60,868 nucleotides of DNA, taken from positions 1,264,248 through 1,325,115 of the forward strand of contig NZ_LMJW01000022.1 in NCBI RefSeq assembly GCF_001429505.1, in the 5' to 3' direction. The stretch comes from Allobosea sp. Root483D1. GTDB lineage: Bacteria > Pseudomonadota > Alphaproteobacteria > Rhizobiales > Beijerinckiaceae. Each line of letters opens with the position of its first letter. The stretch's first letter is position 1. This document shows positions 27,120 through 35,950 of this stretch, piece after piece. Below the pieces are notes generated by a model. That model was given only the letters and a program-made list of their open reading frames with translations, did not search any database and was not told the DNA's origin. The translations under genes were made by a program, and so were the position numbers.

Positions 27120-29120
27120 TCAGGCGAACTCCATGATGACGGCGTCGACGGCGAGCGAATCGCCCTCCTTCGCCAGGATCTTGGCGATGGTGACGTCCTT
27201 CTCGGCGCGCAGCACATTCTCCATCTTCATCGCTTCGACCATGGCGAGCGGCTCGCCCGCCTTGACCTCCTGGCCGACAGAGACGAGCAGCGCCTTGACG
27301 AGGCCGGGCATCGGGCAGAGCAGGAATTTTCCGGTATCGGCGGCAACTTTCTCCGGCATCAGCGCCGCCAGTTCCGCCTCGCGCGGCGTATAGACATGGG
27401 CATTGGCATAGGCGCCGGCATGGCCGAGCGCGACGCCGTTCAGGATCGGCCGGACCTGCGCCGCGATCGCGACGCCGTCGAGCGTGCCGCGCCAGACCGG
27501 TTCGCCCGGCCGCCAGTCGCTGGCGACCGTCAGGCTGCGCTCGGCGAAGGCGATCGTCACCGCCCCGCCCTGCTCCGTGACTTCACCCTCGAAGCGCTCG
27601 CCGCCGAGCGAGACGATGCGGGTGCGCTCGAACTCGACCTTGCGCCAGCCCTCCATCTGCGCCGAGACGTTTCGCTTGCGGGCGTTGAGCCGATGGTCGC
27701 AGCCGATCGCGATCGCCGCCATGCGCAGCGCGATCTCGCCTTCCGGCTGCGGCAGCGAGAAGCCCTCAGGGAACTCCTCGGCGATGAAGCCGGTCGAAAT
27801 ATTGCCCGAGATCCAGCGCGGATGCTGCATCACCGCCGCGACAAAGGGGATGTTGTGCCGGATGCCGTCGATGGCGAAGGCATCGAGCGCGCGCGCCTGC
27901 GCCTTGATCGCAGCCTCGCGCGTCGGGGCATGCGTCACCAGCTTGGCGATCATCGGGTCGTAATAGATCGAAATCTCGCCGCCTTCGAACACACCGGTGT
28001 CGTTGCGCACGGTGGCATCGCCATCCGGGCCTTCGCTCGGCGGACGATAGGTGACGAGACGGCCGGTCGAGGGCAGGAAGTTGCGGGTCGGATCCTCGGC
28101 ATAGACGCGCGACTCCACCGCCCAGCCGTTCAGCTTCACATCGGACTGCGAGATCGCGAGCTTCTCGCCATAGGCGACGCGGATCATCTGCTCGACCAGG
28201 TCGATGCCGGTGATCATCTCGGTCACCGGATGCTCGACCTGCAGGCGGGTGTTCATCTCGAGGAAGTAGAAGGACTTGTCCTGGCCCGCGACGAACTCGA
28301 CCGTGCCGGCCGAGTCGTAGTTCACGGCCTTGGCGAGCGCGACCGCCTGCTCGCCCATCTTGCGCCGCGTCGCCTCGTCGAGCAGCGGCGACGGCGCCTC
28401 CTCCAGCACCTTCTGGTTGCGGCGCTGGATCGAGCATTCGCGCTCGCCGAGATAGATGACGTTGCCGTGCTTGTCGCCCAGCACCTGGATCTCGATATGG
28501 CGGGGGTCGACGATGAACTTCTCGACGAAGACACGGTCGTCACCGAAGGAGGACGCCGCTTCCGATTTGGAGCGGGCAAAGCTTTCCGCCACCTCGCTGG
28601 CGGAATGGGCAATGCGCATGCCCTTGCCGCCGCCACCGGCCGAGGCCTTGATCATCACGGGATAGCCGATCTCGTCGGCGATGGTCACGGCGTGTTCGGG
28701 GGTCTCGATCACGCCGAGATGGCCCGGAACGGTCGAGACCTTGGCGGCGGCCGCCGCCTTCTTCGATTCGATCTTGTCGCCCATCGCGGCGATCGCGCCG
28801 GGATTGGGGCCGATGAAGACGATGCCGTTTTCCTTCAGCGCCTTGGCAAACGCCTCGCGCTCGGACAGGAAGCCGTAGCCCGGGTGCACGGCCTCAGCGC
28901 CCGTCTGCTTGCAGGCCGCGATGATCTTGTCGATCTGGAGATAGGATTCGGCGGCCGGGGCTGCGCCGATATGGACGGCCTCGTCGGCCATCTCGACATG
29001 CAGCGCGTCACGATCGGCATCGGAATAGACCGCCACCGTCTTGATGCCCATGCGCTTTGCCGTCTTGATGACGCGGCAGGCGATCTCGCCACGGTTCGCG
29101 ATCAGAATCTTCGAGAACAT
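27120..29120 (-). CDS. pccA: Propionyl-CoA carboxylase, biotin (alpha) subunit
   Basis: Carboxylates biotin with ATP and bicarbonate and, with a PccB partner, turns propionyl-CoA into methylmalonyl-CoA. The 666 residues contain the biotin carboxylase core (ILIANRGEIACRVIKTAKRMGI, GGGGKGMRIA, RRNQKVLEEAP, FLEMNTRLQVEHPVTE), a BT linker domain (about 480-590) and the biotinyl domain with Lys about 632 in EAMKMEN. The whole protein resembles alphaproteobacterial PccA more than MccA. No carboxyltransferase beta gene is adjacent; the one beta subunit in the window (63-1670) is of the MccB type. Confidence 0.9.
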   Translation of the reverse strand: MFSKILIANRGEIACRVIKTAKRMGIKTVAVYSDADRDALHVEMADEAVHIGAAPAAESYLQIDKIIAACKQTGAEAVHPGYGFLSEREAFAKALKENGIVFIGPNPGAIAAMGDKIESKKAAAAAKVSTVPGHLGVIETPEHAVTIADEIGYPVMIKASAGGGGKGMRIAHSASEVAESFARSKSEAASSFGDDRVFVEKFIVDPRHIEIQVLGDKHGNVIYLGERECSIQRRNQKVLEEAPSPLLDEATRRKMGEQAVALAKAVNYDSAGTVEFVAGQDKSFYFLEMNTRLQVEHPVTEMITGIDLVEQMIRVAYGEKLAISQSDVKLNGWAVESRVYAEDPTRNFLPSTGRLVTYRPPSEGPDGDATVRNDTGVFEGGEISIYYDPMIAKLVTHAPTREAAIKAQARALDAFAIDGIRHNIPFVAAVMQHPRWISGNISTGFIAEEFPEGFSLPQPEGEIALRMAAIAIGCDHRLNARKRNVSAQMEGWRKVEFERTRIVSLGGERFEGEVTEQGGAVTIAFAERSLTVASDWRPGEPVWRGTLDGVAIAAQVRPILNGVALGHAGAYANAHVYTPREAELAALMPEKVAADTGKFLLCPMPGLVKALLVSVGQEVKAGEPLAMVEAMKMENVLRAEKDVTIAKILAKEGDSLAVDAVIMEFA

Positions 29121-29268
29121 GCGTGGCTTCCCCCAGACCCGGTGCCTTCACTGTGCAGTGCGGGATTTACGGGAGGCAAGCGCATCCGTCCACTGATGCG
29201 AAAGTTTTGTAACGTGCGCAAACACCCGGCGGCGGCCGGGCGCGCGCGCTCCGTTCGATCAGGAGGCC

Positions 29269-29709
29269 TCAGCTCGCCAGCAGCACGCGCTGGGCGGTCG
29301 GCGCGGCGGAGATCCGGGCATCGGCCTTGCGCAGGGCGAAGCTGACCAGCGCTTCGTCGCAGGTCTCGGCTTCGCGCACGACCTCGAAGGCGATCTTCTG
29401 CGCCAGCGGCGTCGGGCCCTGCCCGGCCGAAAGCGTCGTCACCAGCCAGTGCGCCTTGTCGCGGTCGATCTTGCCGGTCGGGCGGCTTTCCCAGACCGAG
29501 AAGTCGACGCAGAACGCCAGCAGCACATCGGCGAAGAGCGGCGACTTGTCGGCGACGGCACGGTCGAGCGCCACCAGCACGTCGATGATATCGCGAGTCA
29601 GCACGACCTCGTGCAAGATTTCGCGCTGAAGAACTCGGACGTCTTCATCGTCGATCACGTGCCTGTCCATCACGCGATCGACGAATTCACGAAGTTCATG
29701 GCCGATCAT
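29269..29709 (-). CDS. Conserved hypothetical protein
   Basis: A 146-residue soluble protein I do not recognise. It is mostly helical with many charged residues (ELREFVDRVMDRHVIDDEDVRVLQREIL) and an FSVWESRPTGKIDRDKAHWLVTTLSAG segment that looks conserved, plus one cysteine pair far apart. No signal peptide or membrane helix. Codon use is like its neighbours and the frame is clean. It is divergent from the M20 peptidase, and a 16-base palindrome lies in the shared upstream region. Confidence 0.7.
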   Translation of the reverse strand: MIGHELREFVDRVMDRHVIDDEDVRVLQREILHEVVLTRDIIDVLVALDRAVADKSPLFADVLLAFCVDFSVWESRPTGKIDRDKAHWLVTTLSAGQGPTPLAQKIAFEVVREAETCDEALVSFALRKADARISAAPTAQRVLLAS

Positions 29710-29805
29710 TGTTCAACCCCTGTCCGACGTTGTTTTGTGTCGGTTTGTCCCTGTCGTATGAAGACGATGCGACCGGGCCAGTCATCAGGTGGTTAACACG
29801 CAAAT

Positions 29806-29821
29806 CTGAACGCGCGTTCAG
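29806..29821. promoter_or_regulatory. Operator-like 16-base perfect palindrome
   Basis: CTGAACGC followed directly by GCGTTCAG, in the 281-base gap between the divergent hypothetical gene (29269) and the M20 peptidase (29991). Length and symmetry suit a dimeric repressor; which regulator binds is unknown. Confidence 0.45.
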
Positions 29822-29990
29822 GTTAAACGGTCCTGATCGGACGTGGTTGCGAGGATGTTACTGGCGCCGCCGTTTCCTCTGCACCCTCAGGCGCGCCGCC
29901 GGGCTGCGCCAGGAGCATTGGAGGCAGCCGCGCGGCATCGTAACGATTCTGCCCTGACCCCGATCCTCACCTCAGGCAGGTAGCGCGACC

Positions 29991-31367
29991 ATGGCTTCTC
30001 CCGACACGCTCGCTGCGGTTTTCGACCATATCGAGGCCAACCGAAGCGCCTTCCTCGATCGCCTGATCGCCTATCTGCGCCACCCCAGCATCAGCGCCGA
30101 GAACATCGGCATCGCCGAAGTCGGTGCGCTCCTGGTCGAGATGTTGACCGAGATCGGGCTGGAGACCTCCCTGGTACCGACGCAGGGGCATCCCATGGTC
30201 GTCGCGCGCTGGCAGAAGGCGCCGGGCAGGCCCACCGTGCTGCTCTACGGCCATTACGATGTGCAGCCGCCCGACCCGCTCGACAAATGGACCTCACCGC
30301 CCTTCGAGCCGACGATCCGTGACGGCCGGATCTATGCGCGCGGCGTCGGCGACAACAAGGGCCAGCACTTCGCCCAGATCCTCGCGATCGAATCCCATCT
30401 CAAGGTGCATGGCACGCTGCCTTGCAACGTCATCCTGCTGCTGGAGGGCGAGGAGGAGATCGGCAGCCCGAACATCGCCGGCTTCGTGCGCGCCAACAAG
30501 GCGATGCTCAAGGCGGACCTCGCCGTCACCGCCGACGGGCCGCGTCATGTCAGCGGAGCGGCCGCGATCAAGTTCGGTTCGCGCGGCGTGGTCTCCTTCG
30601 AGTTGCGCTGCCGCCATGCCGTCCGCGACGTTCATTCCGGCAATTTCGGTGGCGTCGTGCCGAACCCGATCTGGACCCTGGTGCATCTGCTCGGGACCAT
30701 GAAGAACGCCGCCGGCGAGATCACCATTGCCGGCCTCCATGACGATATCGAAGCGCCGACGCCCGAGGAGCGCGCCGCGATCGAGGCCCTGCCGCTCGAC
30801 ATCGAGGCGGTGAAGCACAGTCTCGGCCTGACGCGGCTCGATGCGCCGGCCGACCGGCCCTTCTATGAGCGCCTCTGCTTCCGCCCGACGCTGACCATCA
30901 ACGGCTTCCACGGCGGCTATGGCGGTCCCGGCACCAAGACGGTCCTGCCCAACGAAGCCCTGGTCAAATGCGATATCCGCCTGGTCGAGGCGCAGGATCC
31001 GCAGGACATCCTGCGCAAGGTCGCGGCGCATGTGGCTGAGCACGCGCCGGAGGTCGAGTTCGTCGCGGCCGATATGGGCATGCAGCCTTCGAAAACGCCG
31101 ATCGCCTCTCCCTTCACCGCCCTGCTACGCCGGGCCTTCGTCGCTGGTCAGGGCGAGGAACCGCTCCTGATCCCGGCGGGTTTCGGCAGCCTGCCCGGCT
31201 ATGTCTTCACCAAGATCCTCGGCATTCCCGCCTTCGTCACGCCCTATGCGAATCCCGACGAGGCGAACCACGCGCCGAACGAGAACCTGACGCTCGACTG
31301 CTTCTACAGCGGGCTCCGCACCGGCGCGGCGCTGCTGCATGAACTCGGAGAGTTCAAGGCGTCCTGA
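29991..31367 (+). CDS. M20 family metallopeptidase (dipeptidase)
   Basis: A 458-residue cytosolic zinc peptidase of the M20 (carnosinase/CNDP) type. The metal and catalytic motifs are intact: LLYGHYDVQPP (His about 88, Asp about 90), RGVGDNKGQ (Asp about 121), LLLEGEEEIGSP (Glu about 154/155), and a late His in NEANHAPNEN-type context (DEANHAPNEN). The dimerisation lid domain sits between about residues 200 and 310. Likely hydrolyses dipeptides or related amides. Adjacent regulators are not evident. Confidence 0.92.
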   Translation: MASPDTLAAVFDHIEANRSAFLDRLIAYLRHPSISAENIGIAEVGALLVEMLTEIGLETSLVPTQGHPMVVARWQKAPGRPTVLLYGHYDVQPPDPLDKWTSPPFEPTIRDGRIYARGVGDNKGQHFAQILAIESHLKVHGTLPCNVILLLEGEEEIGSPNIAGFVRANKAMLKADLAVTADGPRHVSGAAAIKFGSRGVVSFELRCRHAVRDVHSGNFGGVVPNPIWTLVHLLGTMKNAAGEITIAGLHDDIEAPTPEERAAIEALPLDIEAVKHSLGLTRLDAPADRPFYERLCFRPTLTINGFHGGYGGPGTKTVLPNEALVKCDIRLVEAQDPQDILRKVAAHVAEHAPEVEFVAADMGMQPSKTPIASPFTALLRRAFVAGQGEEPLLIPAGFGSLPGYVFTKILGIPAFVTPYANPDEANHAPNENLTLDCFYSGLRTGAALLHELGEFKAS

Positions 31368-31396
31368 GCAGTCTCCTGGACGGCCCCGTCCGCCCC

Positions 31397-32077
31397 TCAG
31401 GCTGGCTCTGCCATCGCCAGCTTGTCGACGATGCCGGTCAGCTCGTCGCAGCGTTCGATCACATGTCGCGCGCCCGCCGCCCGCAGCGCCGCGACCGGCT
31501 GGAAGCCCCAGGAGACCGCGACCGGGGTGACGCCGGCTGCAACCGCCATCTCCATGTCGAATGTGCTGTCGCCGACCATCAGCGTCCGCTCGGGGCTGAC
31601 GCCGGCCTCGGCCATCGCCCGCAGGATCATCTCCGGATGCGGCTTCGAGATCGCATCGTCGGCGGTCTGGATCGTCGTGAACATCGGCGCCCATCCATGG
31701 CGCTCGACGATGTAATCGGCGCCGCGCCGCGACTTGCCGGTGGCGATGCCGAGCACTGTGGCCGGCCGCTGCGACAGCCCGGCCAGCAGCTCGACGACGC
31801 CGGGAAAGAGCGGCTCGGCCAGGGCTGGATCGCTCTCCGCCCTCTGCCGCATGCCGTTGAAGACATCCCTGTAGGTCTGCGTCAGCACGTCGTCCGGCTC
31901 GGTGAGCCCGGCGACCCGCATCAGCGCAATGTCGAGGGTCAGCCCGATCACGCCGAGACCGGCCTCCCGGCCCGGGTGGACACGGCCGCAGCGCGCGAAG
32001 GTCTCGTACTGGGCACCGAGGATGATCGCCTCGGAATTGATCAGCGTGCCGTCGAGATCGAAGATGATGAGGTCCAT
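31397..32077 (-). CDS. HAD-superfamily phosphatase, phosphoglycolate phosphatase-like
   Basis: A 226-residue HAD hydrolase. Motif I is IIFDLDGTLINSE with the nucleophile Asp about 7 and the acid Asp about 9; motif II is the Thr in LGIATGKSRRG; motif III is the Lys in AISKPHPEM; motif IV is MVGDSTFDMEMAVAAG. The helical cap lies between motifs I and II. Members act on phosphoglycolate or similar small phosphates. The ATG at 32077 begins the motif correctly; the longer frame upstream is not supported. Confidence 0.9.
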   Translation of the reverse strand: MDLIIFDLDGTLINSEAIILGAQYETFARCGRVHPGREAGLGVIGLTLDIALMRVAGLTEPDDVLTQTYRDVFNGMRQRAESDPALAEPLFPGVVELLAGLSQRPATVLGIATGKSRRGADYIVERHGWAPMFTTIQTADDAISKPHPEMILRAMAEAGVSPERTLMVGDSTFDMEMAVAAGVTPVAVSWGFQPVAALRAAGARHVIERCDELTGIVDKLAMAEPA

Positions 32078-32149
32078 GCCGGGCGCTCTACAGGAGATGG
32101 CGACAGCTCGCCATCTCCGCCGGCGCAAGGCCCTCATGCCGTCACGGCC

Positions 32150-32647
32150 TCACCCTTGCGGGTTGCGACCGCACTCGGCGATCGCCGCCTTCAAAGCCTC
32201 TCCGTCGAGCCCCTTGCCACGCGCTTCCTTGCGGCATTCGGCGCGCTGGGCGAGGTCCGGCCGCTTGCCGTTGAAGCAGGCGACCAGCGACGCCGTCCGC
32301 TCGGCTCCTTTGAGTCCGCTGGCATCGGCCTCCTGCTTGCAGGCGGCCCGTGCCGTCACGGCAGTGGGCTTGCCGTCGCGGGTCAGCCCGTCGCTGGCAT
32401 AGAGTTTTACGCCCGGAAAGCGCTCCTGCAGGCAGTCGCGCATGGCGCGGCGCAGGTCGTCGCCCGAGAGTGCGATATTCTCGGCATAGCAGTCGCGGCG
32501 CGCCTCGGCACGAGCAGCACGCGGCACCGGCTCGTCGGCCGCTGCCGCGGCCGGTTTCGGGGCAGCCGGGGCCGGCTGCGCCTGGGCAAAAACCGTCGAG
32601 GAAAAGGAAAGAACGAGGCCGGCGGCAAGCAAGGCGGTGCGCAACAT
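32150..32647 (-). CDS. PsiF-repeat-like exported protein
   Basis: A 165-residue exported protein with a signal peptide (MLRTALLAAGLVLSFSSTVFA), an Ala/Pro-rich linker and a cysteine-patterned mature part. Segments CKQEADASGLKGAERTASLVACF and CRKEARGKGLDGEALKAAIAEC look like the psiF repeat (C-x-Glu-x-Lys-x2-x-Leu-Lys-Gly). The E. coli namesake is phosphate-starvation induced; a function is not known. A downstream Cys near the C-terminus likely pairs with the others. Confidence 0.7.
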   Translation of the reverse strand: MLRTALLAAGLVLSFSSTVFAQAQPAPAAPKPAAAAADEPVPRAARAEARRDCYAENIALSGDDLRRAMRDCLQERFPGVKLYASDGLTRDGKPTAVTARAACKQEADASGLKGAERTASLVACFNGKRPDLAQRAECRKEARGKGLDGEALKAAIAECGRNPQG

Positions 32648-32751
32648 GGAAAGCCTCCCGTGATGGATAGTCACAGGAACAAACTTAGAACAGAACACGC
32701 TTTGTTCCGCAAGCGTTCTTACGTCAGGTCACGCAACTTTCTCGTGCGACC

Positions 32752-34059
32752 CTACTCGTCCGGCGCGTCGACGATCGGATCGTAGGGCGCGTCCTCGAAG
32801 CCGAGCAGGTTCCAGCTCTGGCGCATATGCGGCGGCAGCGGCGCGCTGACGTCGATCGTGCCCTTGCCGCGCGGATGCGGCAGCACGATGCGCCGCGCCA
32901 GCAGATGCAGCTTGTTCTGGATGCCGCCGGGCAGTTCCCAGTTCTGGATGTTGAAGTATTTCGGGTCGCCGACGATCGGGTGGCCGATATGGGCGGCGTG
33001 CGCGCGCAACTGGTGGGTGCGCCCGGTCACCGGCTTGAGCGAGAGCCAGGCCAGCTTCTGCGCCGCGGTCTCGACCACGGCGTAATAGGTCACCGCGTGC
33101 ATGGCGCCCTCATCGCCATGGCTGGCGACGGCCATGCGCTGGTCGCCGTCATAGGCTTCCTCGCGGGCGAGATAGGTCGAGATCCGGCCCTGGCGCACGC
33201 GCGGCACGCCGGCGACCAGCGCCCAGTAGACTTTTCGCGCCGAGCGCGAGCGGAAGGTCTTGGCGAGCGTCGCAGCGGCAAAGCGCGACTTGGCGATGAC
33301 GAGGCAGCCGGCCGTATCCTTGTCGAGCCGATGGACGAGGCGCGGCTTCTGCCCGTCCTTGCCGGTGAGGGCATCGAGCATGCCATCGACATGTCTCGTC
33401 GTGCCGGAGCCGCCCTGGACAGCCAGGCCCGCCGGCTTGTTGAGGACGATGACGTCGTCGTCCTCATAGAGCGTGATCGAGCGCAGGAAACCGATCGTGT
33501 CGCCATCGGCCTTGGCCGAGCGCGGCCGCTCCGCCGCCTGCTCCAGCTTCAGCGGCGGGATGCGCACGGTCTGGCCGGCCTCGAGCCGGTCCTTGCTGTC
33601 GGCGCGCTTGCCGTTGACGCGCAATTCGCCCTTCCGGACGATGCGCTGGATATGGCTGAACGAGAGCTGCGGGAAGCGCGCCTCGAGGAAGCGGTCGATC
33701 CGCATCTCGTTCTCGTCCGGCGTCACCACGAGCTGCTGCACGCCGGTCGAGAGCACTTCGGCGGTGACAGCCTTGACCTCGGCACGTGTCGGCGCATCCG
33801 TGATCGGCGGCTTGCGTATCGCGGGCTTGCGCGGACCGGCCGCCCTCGGCGCCGGATGATGCGGCTTCGGATTGCGCGTCGGCTCGGTGCGCACGACCTC
33901 GTCCTCCGTCGGGCGCGGCTTGGCACGGGCCGAGCGGCGCGCATCATGGCTCGGGCGCTTGCCTTTCGGCGCGCCGGAGGCGGGTGGCCTGCCGCCGCGC
34001 TTGGGGCCGTTGCCTCGCGCAGGGCCGCCAGTTCCCGTTCCCTTGCCGCCGGTTCTCAT
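32752..34059 (-). CDS. RluC/RluD-family 23S rRNA pseudouridine synthase
   Basis: A 435-residue enzyme converting uridine to pseudouridine in large-subunit rRNA. It has a long basic, Pro/Arg-rich N-terminal extension (about residues 1-105), an S4 RNA-binding domain (about 118-170, RIDRFLEARFPQLSFSHIQRIVRKGELRVNG) and a catalytic domain with RLVHRLDKDTAGCLV (Asp about 246). The ATG overlaps the crcB stop as ATGA, suggesting coupled translation, so the longer open frame upstream is not used. RluC rather than RluD is my preference but not certain. Confidence 0.9.
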   Translation of the reverse strand: MRTGGKGTGTGGPARGNGPKRGGRPPASGAPKGKRPSHDARRSARAKPRPTEDEVVRTEPTRNPKPHHPAPRAAGPRKPAIRKPPITDAPTRAEVKAVTAEVLSTGVQQLVVTPDENEMRIDRFLEARFPQLSFSHIQRIVRKGELRVNGKRADSKDRLEAGQTVRIPPLKLEQAAERPRSAKADGDTIGFLRSITLYEDDDVIVLNKPAGLAVQGGSGTTRHVDGMLDALTGKDGQKPRLVHRLDKDTAGCLVIAKSRFAAATLAKTFRSRSARKVYWALVAGVPRVRQGRISTYLAREEAYDGDQRMAVASHGDEGAMHAVTYYAVVETAAQKLAWLSLKPVTGRTHQLRAHAAHIGHPIVGDPKYFNIQNWELPGGIQNKLHLLARRIVLPHPRGKGTIDVSAPLPPHMRQSWNLLGFEDAPYDPIVDAPDE

Positions 34060-34439
34060 GACAGCCCCCTGACCAGAGCGAGCCCAGCGACCAGCGCCGC
34101 GAGCGATAGCGCGACCGAGCCCAGCACATAGAACGCCGCCAGCAGCGCCTCGCCGCGCTCCCAGAGCAGCACCGCGTCGAGCGAGAAGGCCGAGAAGGTG
34201 GTGAAGCCGCCCAAAATGCCGGTGGCGAGGAAGAGCCGCGCGTTCTGCGTCCAGCCTTCGCCGGCCTTGAAGGTGAGGAAGCCGGCGACGAGCCCCATCG
34301 CGCCGGAGCCGAGAATGTTGATCGCCATCGTCCCGTAGGGGAACGAGGCGCCGAGCCATTTCAGCGAGACGACGTTGACGCCGTGCCGGAGCACGCCGCC
34401 GATGCCGGCGCCGAGGAAGACGAGAGCGGTGGAAAGCAT
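34056..34439 (-). CDS. crcB: Fluoride ion channel CrcB/Fluc
   Basis: A 127-residue four-helix membrane protein that forms dimeric fluoride channels in the inner membrane. Conserved elements: GGVLRHGVN, PYGTMAINILGSGAMG (with the essential Asn) and GFTTFSAFSLD. The family length is typical. It overlaps rluC-like by four bases. No fluoride riboswitch is recognisable upstream; the 50 bases to the tetR stop suggest it may be cotranscribed with tetR. Confidence 0.93.
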   Translation of the reverse strand: MLSTALVFLGAGIGGVLRHGVNVVSLKWLGASFPYGTMAINILGSGAMGLVAGFLTFKAGEGWTQNARLFLATGILGGFTTFSAFSLDAVLLWERGEALLAAFYVLGSVALSLAALVAGLALVRGLS

Positions 34440-34489
34440 CGCTGAGGCATAGAGCGCCGGGCGGTCGCGCACAAACGAAATCCGCCGCC

Positions 34490-35125
34490 TCAGTTCATCG
34501 TTTCCGTGCCGTAGCCCCGCAGAAAGGCGTCGACCCCGGCTTGCGCATAGCGGGCGAGCTCGGCCGGGTCGCTGTCGCAACTGCCGCTGAACATCGCGCG
34601 GTTCAGCGGGATCCACAGCACCAGCCCGGCGAAATGATTGGCCGCCATCAGCGGATCGTCCATTCGCAGGCGCCCCTTTGCGGCATAGCGCAGGAAGGCG
34701 GCGGAGAGCGTCTCCAGCACCCGTTCGAAGCCGCGCGAGAACCAGCCCTGCCCGACCTCGGGGAAGCGCTCGGCATTGGCGATCACCAGTCGCCGCAGGC
34801 GCAGCAGGTCCGGCTGCATCAGCGCGGTCAGGAACTTGCTGGCCAGCCGGCCGAGCCCCTCCCTCGGATCGTCGGAGGCGGCAAGCTCCTCGGCCACCAG
34901 CTGCAGCAACCCGTCGATATTGTCCGTGGTTGCCGCGACGATCTCGGCATAGAGCCGCTCCTTGTCGGCGAAATAGCGGTAGAGCGTCGGCTTCGACACA
35001 CCGGCCAGGGCCGCGACCTCGTCCATGGTGGTGCCGTCATAGCCCTTCCCCAGGAACAGGCTCGTCGCCGCCTCGATGACGGCGCCGCGCTTGCGCTCGG
35101 ATCGATCGAGCGTGGCTTGCGACAT
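34490..35125 (-). CDS. TetR/AcrR-family transcriptional repressor
   Basis: A 211-residue TetR regulator: N-terminal helix-turn-helix (about residues 12-58, VIEAATSLFLGKGYDGTTMDEVAALAGVSKPTLYRYFADKERLY) and a helical ligand and dimerisation domain. It is divergent from the DUF998 gene and 102 bases separate the starts; an operator-like palindrome lies between. Probably autoregulated and controlling the DUF998 gene and perhaps crcB-rluC downstream. Inducer unknown. Confidence 0.92.
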   Translation of the reverse strand: MSQATLDRSERKRGAVIEAATSLFLGKGYDGTTMDEVAALAGVSKPTLYRYFADKERLYAEIVAATTDNIDGLLQLVAEELAASDDPREGLGRLASKFLTALMQPDLLRLRRLVIANAERFPEVGQGWFSRGFERVLETLSAAFLRYAAKGRLRMDDPLMAANHFAGLVLWIPLNRAMFSGSCDSDPAELARYAQAGVDAFLRGYGTETMN

Positions 35126-35143
35126 GGCGACTCTCCCCGGGGC

Positions 35144-35185
35144 TTGACATCAGAAATAAAACTACACAGTTTAGTTGTACTAAAC
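35144..35185 (+). promoter_or_regulatory. TetR operator and overlapping promoter of the DUF998 gene
   Basis: A perfect palindrome GTTTAGT-TGT-ACTAAAC at 35169-35185 sits just downstream of a consensus -35 box TTGACA at 35144-35149. Repressor bound here would cover the -10 region of the rightward promoter. A further half-site-like CAGTTT lies to the right. Confidence 0.65.
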
Positions 35186-35226
35186 CGTTCAGTTTCACTC
35201 TACCCCTTCCGCTCCCGGACAGCCAG

Positions 35227-35883
35227 ATGAAAACCGCATCCCCCCGCGATCGTGCCCTCCTCGCCTGCGGCGTGGCGAGCACGCCTGTCTTCTACGCCCT
35301 CGCCGCGCTGCAGCTGGCGTTGAGGCCGGGCTATGACATCCGCACCCAGCCGATCAGCTTCCTCGCGGTCGGTGAGCTCGGCTGGATCCAGGTCGCCAAC
35401 TTCCTGGCGACCGGCGCCCTGGCCCTCGCCGGCGCGCTCGGTTTGCGCCATGTCCTGCGCGGCCAGCGCGGCGGGTCGACTGGCCCGATCCTCGTCGGCC
35501 TCTACAGTCTCGGCATGATCGGGGCCGGGCTGTTCGGGCCCGATCCCCTCCCCGTCTCCGGCCAGGAGCCCCAGATGAGCGTCATCGGCGCGTTGCACAT
35601 GGCCGCGTTCCTCGTCTCATTCCTGTCACTGATCGTGGCCTGCTTCGTCTTCGCCCGCCGGTTCGGCACCGTCGGCAAGCGTGGCTGGGCTCTCTACAGC
35701 ATCGCCACGGCCCTGCTCGCTCCTGCACTCGTCGCGGCGGGCATGGCCACCCCGTCCTGGGCGGGCGTGATCGTCGGCGGCGCCGGCGTCGTGCTCTTCG
35801 GCTGGCTCTCGCTCGTCGCCTTGACGATTCGCGGCGAAGCTTCGCCCTCCGGGTCGCTCTCATCCCACGCCACTGCGGCCTGA
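35227..35883 (+). CDS. DUF998 family membrane protein
   Basis: A 218-residue integral membrane protein with about six helices and the DUF998 hallmarks TQPISFLAVGELGWIQVANFLATG and GLFGPDPLPVSG. The family is uncharacterised; genes of it often sit beside TetR regulators, as here. The operator at 35169 makes regulation by the divergent TetR likely. Nothing shows a transported substrate. Confidence 0.85.
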   Translation: MKTASPRDRALLACGVASTPVFYALAALQLALRPGYDIRTQPISFLAVGELGWIQVANFLATGALALAGALGLRHVLRGQRGGSTGPILVGLYSLGMIGAGLFGPDPLPVSGQEPQMSVIGALHMAAFLVSFLSLIVACFVFARRFGTVGKRGWALYSIATALLAPALVAAGMATPSWAGVIVGGAGVVLFGWLSLVALTIRGEASPSGSLSSHATAA

Positions 35884-35950
35884 GCCCGGTAGCCGTCGGC
35901 GCGATTGACTTGTCACCTCCGCGACCGGCAGAAACGCCGGGACATAGGGG

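Noticed and set aside
27108..29345. A 745-codon plus-strand open frame opposite pccA
   Set aside because: Long only because of GC bias; the encoded protein is Asp/Arg/Leu/His repetitive and matches nothing, whereas the opposite strand is an intact biotin carboxylase.
34440..34489. Fluoride riboswitch before crcB
   Set aside because: Only 50 bases separate tetR and crcB and the conserved fluoride aptamer pattern is not present there.
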